Of a stretch of 64,000 nt of DNA, positions 60,532 through 64,000 are shown in pieces. This DNA comes from Maricaulis virginensis. GTDB lineage: Bacteria > Pseudomonadota > Alphaproteobacteria > Caulobacterales > Maricaulaceae. The notes beneath the pieces are model-generated. The model was given only the letters and a program-made list of their open reading frames with translations, had not been told where the DNA came from and ran no database searches. Position numbers and translations under genes: made by a program. The stretch spans positions 62,001-126,000 of the forward strand of contig NZ_BSFE01000002.1 in NCBI RefSeq assembly GCF_027922185.1, written 5' to 3'. The first letter of the stretch is position 1. Each line of letters opens with the position of its first letter.

Positions 60532-62616
60532 CTAGAAGCTTTGCGTCCAGCCGATATCGAAGCGCACCGAACGGCCCGGCTCGCTGACGCCGGCGAAGAC
60601 GCGGTCATAGTCGTGGTCCAGCAGGTTCTCGACGCCGGCATTCAGGCTCAGCCCGTGCTCGGCAAACGGCCGCCAGCGGGCATAGACATCCGTCACCACA
60701 TAGCCGGCACGATGCTCGGCCGGATCCAGCGGTTCGTCATACTCGCCGGCCGCCTCGATGCGGCCGCCCAGGATCAGGCGATACTGGTCAAAGCTCCAGC
60801 GGCCATCGACAAAGAGGCGCGCCGGGGCCAGCGAACCGATCGGATCGCCAGACTGGGCATCCTTGCCATCGATCCCCGTCAGCGATGCGTCGAGCGAGAA
60901 GGGGCCTTCCGCGAAGCTCGCCTGGATCTCATAGCCCGACAGCTCGGCCGAACCCACATTGCTGCTCTGCGTCGTGCCCGCCGTACAGGGCAGGAAGGGC
61001 GGCGCGAAGCAGCTTCCGTCGAAGGCGAAGTCGACCGAGAGGTCGATCAGGTTTTCCGCATCGGTCTCGTACCAGGAGGCGCGCAGGTCCAGCCGGTCGA
61101 CCCCGACCCGGTCTGCCAGATCGACACCGACACCGATTTCCAGGGTTTCGGTTTCCTCGGGCAGCAGGTCCGGATTGGCGATAAAATCGTTCGACACAAA
61201 GATCGGGGCGCCGAGGATCGGGTGCGGGAAGGAGAAGTGCGTGCCGTCCAGATAGAGTTCGTTGATCGACGGTGCGCGGAAGGCCTCGCCCCAGCTGACG
61301 AAGACGTTGAACGTGTCGATCGGCGCATAGGTCAGGCCCAGGCGCTGTGAAACGGCGTCATTCGATACGGCGGCGCTGGACGGCGTGGAGGTCTCGAACT
61401 CGTCATAGCGCACGCCGGGCAGGACGATCATGCGGCCGGGAAGCCCGAAGGGCGCCGGGCCGTCGAGTTCCAGCTGGACCCAGCCCGCCGTGAACTGGCT
61501 GTCGGCATCCGGCGCACCGCCCCGCGTGCCGTCCGGATCGGAACTGTCGAACCCGTCCTGGCTGTCTTCATAGTATTCGCCGCCGACGGTCAGGCCTGCC
61601 TCAAAGGCACCCAGATTGAATTCGAAACGCTGGTCGCCGCGGATGCCGACGGTTTCCAGATCGCGGCGCAATTGCCGGCCGGAGACCGTCTCGCGCTCGT
61701 CGACGCCGGTCTCGTTGCGGTAGACCGTCAGTTCCAGGTCCAGCCAGTCGATCGTGCTGGGCGCGATCGCGGCGGTCAGGGTCAGATTGTCGGCCGTGAT
61801 GTCCTTGTCGACGAGGGCGTTCAGCGAATCGACGCCGGCATTGCCCTGGCCGTTGTTCGGCTCGGTCACATCGCCGGAGAAGCTTTGCCAGCTCAGCTCG
61901 GCGCGCAGGCCGTCGCCGAAATCATTGCCGATCTTGATCAGGCTGGAGAAGGATTCGTCGTCGGCCGGCAGGTCATTGCCGGAACCCAGGCTGATATCGC
62001 CGGAGGAACGGGCGGAGACGGAGGCCAGGAAATCTGCCGTGCCGGCGCGGCCGTAGACGCTGGCCGATCCGCGGGTTTCCTCGTCCACCGACCGGTAACC
62101 GGCGCCGAGGGAATAGCCCCAGCTTTCGCCGTCATCCAGCAGATCGTGGGCACTGGCCGTGCGGAAGGAGACGACACCGCCGGATGCGCCGGAGCCGTAG
62201 ATTGCGGATGCCGGACCGCGCACGGCTTCCACGCCAACCAGCAGGGCCGGGTCGATGAAGAAGACGCCGTCATGGCCGGAGGAATAGTTCTGGCGGGCGC
62301 CGTCCAGCAGGAGCGTGGTGTTTTCCCGCCCCTGACCGCGCAGCGCAATTGTCTGGCCGGTGCGTCGCGGACCGCCGGCGACGTCGAGGCCGGGCATGGA
62401 GCGCAGCAGATCGTCGAGATCGGCAGGGCGGCGCAGGTCCAGTGCCTCGGCATCGATGGACGCCGTCATGCCGGGATAAACGAACGCGTCCAGCTTCGTG
62501 TAGGTGGCTTCGACCACGATGACATCGGCATCGTCATTCGTTGCGTCTGCATCCTGGGTCAGGCCCGGGGCGGAGAGGGCAAAGGCGGCGACGCCGGCAA
62601 GCAACACGGTTTTCAT
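60532..62616 (-). CDS. TonB-dependent heme/hemoglobin-type receptor
   Basis: A 694-aa outer-membrane barrel: signal peptide 1-20, plug (about 40-160, DLDDLLRSMPGLDVAGG, GPASAIYGSGASGGVVSF) and 22-strand barrel ending in aromatic F (GWTQSF). The heme-receptor boxes FRAPSINELYLDGTHF and NPDLLPEETETLEIG are visible (FRAP and NPxL). A TonB box-like DVIVVEAT follows the leader. It imports heme using TonB energy. Fur-box-like sites lie upstream (62636-62645 and 62680-62699), and a divergent lipoprotein gene shares the region. Confidence 0.88.
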   Translation of the reverse strand: MKTVLLAGVAAFALSAPGLTQDADATNDDADVIVVEATYTKLDAFVYPGMTASIDAEALDLRRPADLDDLLRSMPGLDVAGGPRRTGQTIALRGQGRENTTLLLDGARQNYSSGHDGVFFIDPALLVGVEAVRGPASAIYGSGASGGVVSFRTASAHDLLDDGESWGYSLGAGYRSVDEETRGSASVYGRAGTADFLASVSARSSGDISLGSGNDLPADDESFSSLIKIGNDFGDGLRAELSWQSFSGDVTEPNNGQGNAGVDSLNALVDKDITADNLTLTAAIAPSTIDWLDLELTVYRNETGVDERETVSGRQLRRDLETVGIRGDQRFEFNLGAFEAGLTVGGEYYEDSQDGFDSSDPDGTRGGAPDADSQFTAGWVQLELDGPAPFGLPGRMIVLPGVRYDEFETSTPSSAAVSNDAVSQRLGLTYAPIDTFNVFVSWGEAFRAPSINELYLDGTHFSFPHPILGAPIFVSNDFIANPDLLPEETETLEIGVGVDLADRVGVDRLDLRASWYETDAENLIDLSVDFAFDGSCFAPPFLPCTAGTTQSSNVGSAELSGYEIQASFAEGPFSLDASLTGIDGKDAQSGDPIGSLAPARLFVDGRWSFDQYRLILGGRIEAAGEYDEPLDPAEHRAGYVVTDVYARWRPFAEHGLSLNAGVENLLDHDYDRVFAGVSEPGRSVRFDIGWTQSF

Positions 62617-62635
62617 TTCGATGTCCCTAAGTGCG

Positions 62636-62699
62636 AATGATTATCAGTTGCCCGTGTTCTGCCTCTTGCTTTTTGAGATTGCAAGTGAGAATTCTTCTT
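62636..62699. promoter_or_regulatory. Fur-box-like sites between heme receptor and lipoprotein
   Basis: Two iron-box-like stretches: AATGATTATC (62636-62645; the reverse reads GATAATCATT) and TGCAAGTGAGAATTCTTCTT (62680-62699). Both lie in the divergent promoter region. Confidence 0.55.
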
Positions 62700-62747
62700 A
62701 GAAACATGCCTGTGCCTTTCGGGCACGTCTGATGGATGAGGGTTTTC

Positions 62748-63746
62748 ATGAAGATCGCCTATCTTGCCGCTGTCGCCGCCGTACTGACGGCCGGCGGCTG
62801 CGCCACCACGAACACCGCAACCGGCGGGGAGACCGCGGCTGTCGCGCCGATGTCTGAACGCTCCCGCGCTCTTTACCAACAAGACCGCGAGGCGATCCTG
62901 GCGATGCAGGGCGAATACGCGGTGACATTCGACTTCCGCGAGACGGTGCCGGTGGCCGACGGTTATGAACTGGCCGAGCCCAAGCTGACGCCGGCGCGCG
63001 AGGTGGTGATCGTCGTCGAGGATACCGGCGACTTCATCATGCTTCAGCACCTGCTGATCGTGGGGCCGGAGGAAGAACCTTTCATCGTCAAGCACTGGCG
63101 CCAGGACTGGCGCTACGAGCCGGAAACGGTGCTGGCCTTCCAGGGGCATGACGACTGGACCGTCGAAGCGGTCCCGGCTGCCGAAGCCGCCGGCGCCTGG
63201 TCGCAGACCGTCTACCAGGTGGATGACAGCCCGCGCTATGCCGCGGTTGCACCCTGGACCCATGATGCCGATGGCGTTTCGACCTGGGAGCCGCCGGTCT
63301 CCTGGCGTCCGCTGCCGCGCCGGGACGACACCACGCGTGACGACTATGATGTTATCGCTGCCGTGAACCGCCACACCGTCATGCCGTGGGGCTGGACCCA
63401 TGAGCAGGACAATTCCAAGCTCGTCGTCGAAGAGGACGGCGCGGTGCACGAGCTGGTGCGCGAGATCGGCGTGAACACCTATCGCAAAACCGATCTGGGC
63501 AATGACCAGGCCGCTCATGACTACTGGGCCGCGACGCAGGACTACTGGGCGATGGTGCGCGGCTATTTCGACAATCTGGAAACCGGCACGCAGGGCTTCC
63601 ACATCGAGGACGATGCCGAGGGCACGCTGCTGTACGGTCCGGTCCTCGAGGCGGGCCAGCGGGTCCTGTTCGGCATTGCGACGGCTGAAGAGGCCTATGC
63701 CGAAGCCGAGATCCTGCTGAACAGCCAGATCACGGTTGTCGAATAA
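62748..63746 (+). CDS. Lipoprotein linked to heme receptor (DUF6607-like)
   Basis: A 332-aa lipoprotein: lipobox TAGGC gives C18. The mature protein is beta-rich and aromatic (VKHWRQDWRYEPETVLAFQG, WSQTVYQVDDSPRYAAVAPW, REIGVNTYRKTDLG). It resembles the DUF6607-type proteins that often stand beside TonB heme receptors; role unknown, possibly heme handling at the membrane surface. ATG at 62748 follows GAGGG. It is divergent to the receptor and shares its iron-type promoter. Confidence 0.75.
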   Translation: MKIAYLAAVAAVLTAGGCATTNTATGGETAAVAPMSERSRALYQQDREAILAMQGEYAVTFDFRETVPVADGYELAEPKLTPAREVVIVVEDTGDFIMLQHLLIVGPEEEPFIVKHWRQDWRYEPETVLAFQGHDDWTVEAVPAAEAAGAWSQTVYQVDDSPRYAAVAPWTHDADGVSTWEPPVSWRPLPRRDDTTRDDYDVIAAVNRHTVMPWGWTHEQDNSKLVVEEDGAVHELVREIGVNTYRKTDLGNDQAAHDYWAATQDYWAMVRGYFDNLETGTQGFHIEDDAEGTLLYGPVLEAGQRVLFGIATAEEAYAEAEILLNSQITVVE

Positions 63747-63749
63747 GGC

Positions 63750-64000
63750 CTACCGGGCGGCGGCGACTTCGCGCGGGCGGCCCTGCTGGAAAGGCAGGGC
63801 GGCCGGCGGTACCGACTGGCAGAACCGGACGAGCGCGTCACGCATCCAGCGTGTCGCGCCGTCCAGCTCGAAGCGGCGGTTCCAGTAGAGTGCGATCGGC
63901 ACGCAGGCGATCTCGAAGGGCAGGGGGTAGGCGGTGATACCGCCTTCATCCACCATCTTCCTCGCCAGCCGGCCGGGCACGGTGGCGACCAGATCGGTCG
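63750..64000 (-). CDS. LysR-family regulator, C-terminal part (5' outside window)
   Basis: Open from the window edge to TAG at 63750, about 82 residues. The sequence (TDLVATVPGRLARKMV, LPFEIACVPIALYWNRRFEL, GATRWMRDALVRFC) is the end of a LysR substrate-binding domain of the NodD/LeuO-like branch. The DNA-binding end and target lie beyond the window. Confidence 0.8.
   Translation of the reverse strand, partial: TDLVATVPGRLARKMVDEGGITAYPLPFEIACVPIALYWNRRFELDGATRWMRDALVRFCQSVPPAALPFQQGRPREVAAAR

Overview
The window is GC-rich, gene-dense chromosomal DNA from an alphaproteobacterium of the Caulobacterales/Maricaulales type (Maricaulis- or Hyphomonas-like). The assignment rests on three regulators of the Caulobacter-type cell cycle in one stretch: GcrA (9381-9920, minus), the phosphotransferase ChpT (50117-50788, plus) and the master regulator CtrA (57424-58119, minus). 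CtrA is divergent to fliI-fliJ, and the ctrA/fliI intergenic region is crowded with GANTC (CcrM) sites. A DUF4167 gene beside prfA-prmC and many TonB-, S9- and TrkH-type genes fit the same group.

Layout. 1-1.4 kb: end of a phosphate locus (phoU, phoB). 1.4-5.8 kb: two LysR genes around a cyclase-family protein, a DMT transporter and an NAD(P)-binding protein. 5.8-8.1 kb: a CO2/bicarbonate locus with a LysR regulator, an SbtA-type bicarbonate permease, a small PII-like protein and an alpha-carbonic anhydrase broken by one in-frame TAG. 8.2-16.3 kb: GH5 lipoprotein, gcrA, an ABC-2 permease, argD, hslO, trkH, apaG and dCTP deaminase. 16.4-25.7 kb: three S9 peptidase paralogues, one of them a clear pseudogene, mixed with a dicarboxylate-type symporter, a second trkH and tRNA-Gly(CCC). 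25.7-34.7 kb: a membrane glycosyltransferase, SixA-like phosphatase, 1-Cys peroxiredoxin, a small membrane/HTH cassette, and a tetR-hlyD-ABC drug-efflux operon with an 18-bp palindromic operator. 35.2-36.7 kb: the most accessory-looking part, with a frameshifted gene, a 100-aa orphan and an internally deleted IS1595-type transposase. 36.7-38.8 kb: rtcB, its 160-aa neighbour, and an unusually structured leader holding a 31-codon ORF and an intrinsic terminator. 39-48.2 kb: housekeeping genes (prfA, prmC, DUF4167, MATE, MOSC, clpB). 48.4-60.4 kb: M23 peptidase, chpT, cheA-cheW-cheY-cheB-cheR, ctrA, fliI, fliJ. 60.5-64 kb: TonB-dependent heme-type receptor with Fur-box-like sites, a divergent lipoprotein, and the end of a LysR gene.

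How the parts work together. ChpT relays phosphate from CckA to CtrA; CtrA and GcrA normally control flagellar and chemotaxis genes, so regulators (gcrA, chpT, ctrA) and likely targets (che, fliIJ) share about 50 kb. The bicarbonate locus looks like a compact inorganic-carbon uptake module whose carbonic anhydrase is interrupted. Several loci (alpha-CA, the S9 paralogue, 56682-57296, 35287-35641, the IS remnant, possibly the MATE start) carry stops or frameshifts, so either gene decay is under way or some base calls are wrong; resequencing would separate these.
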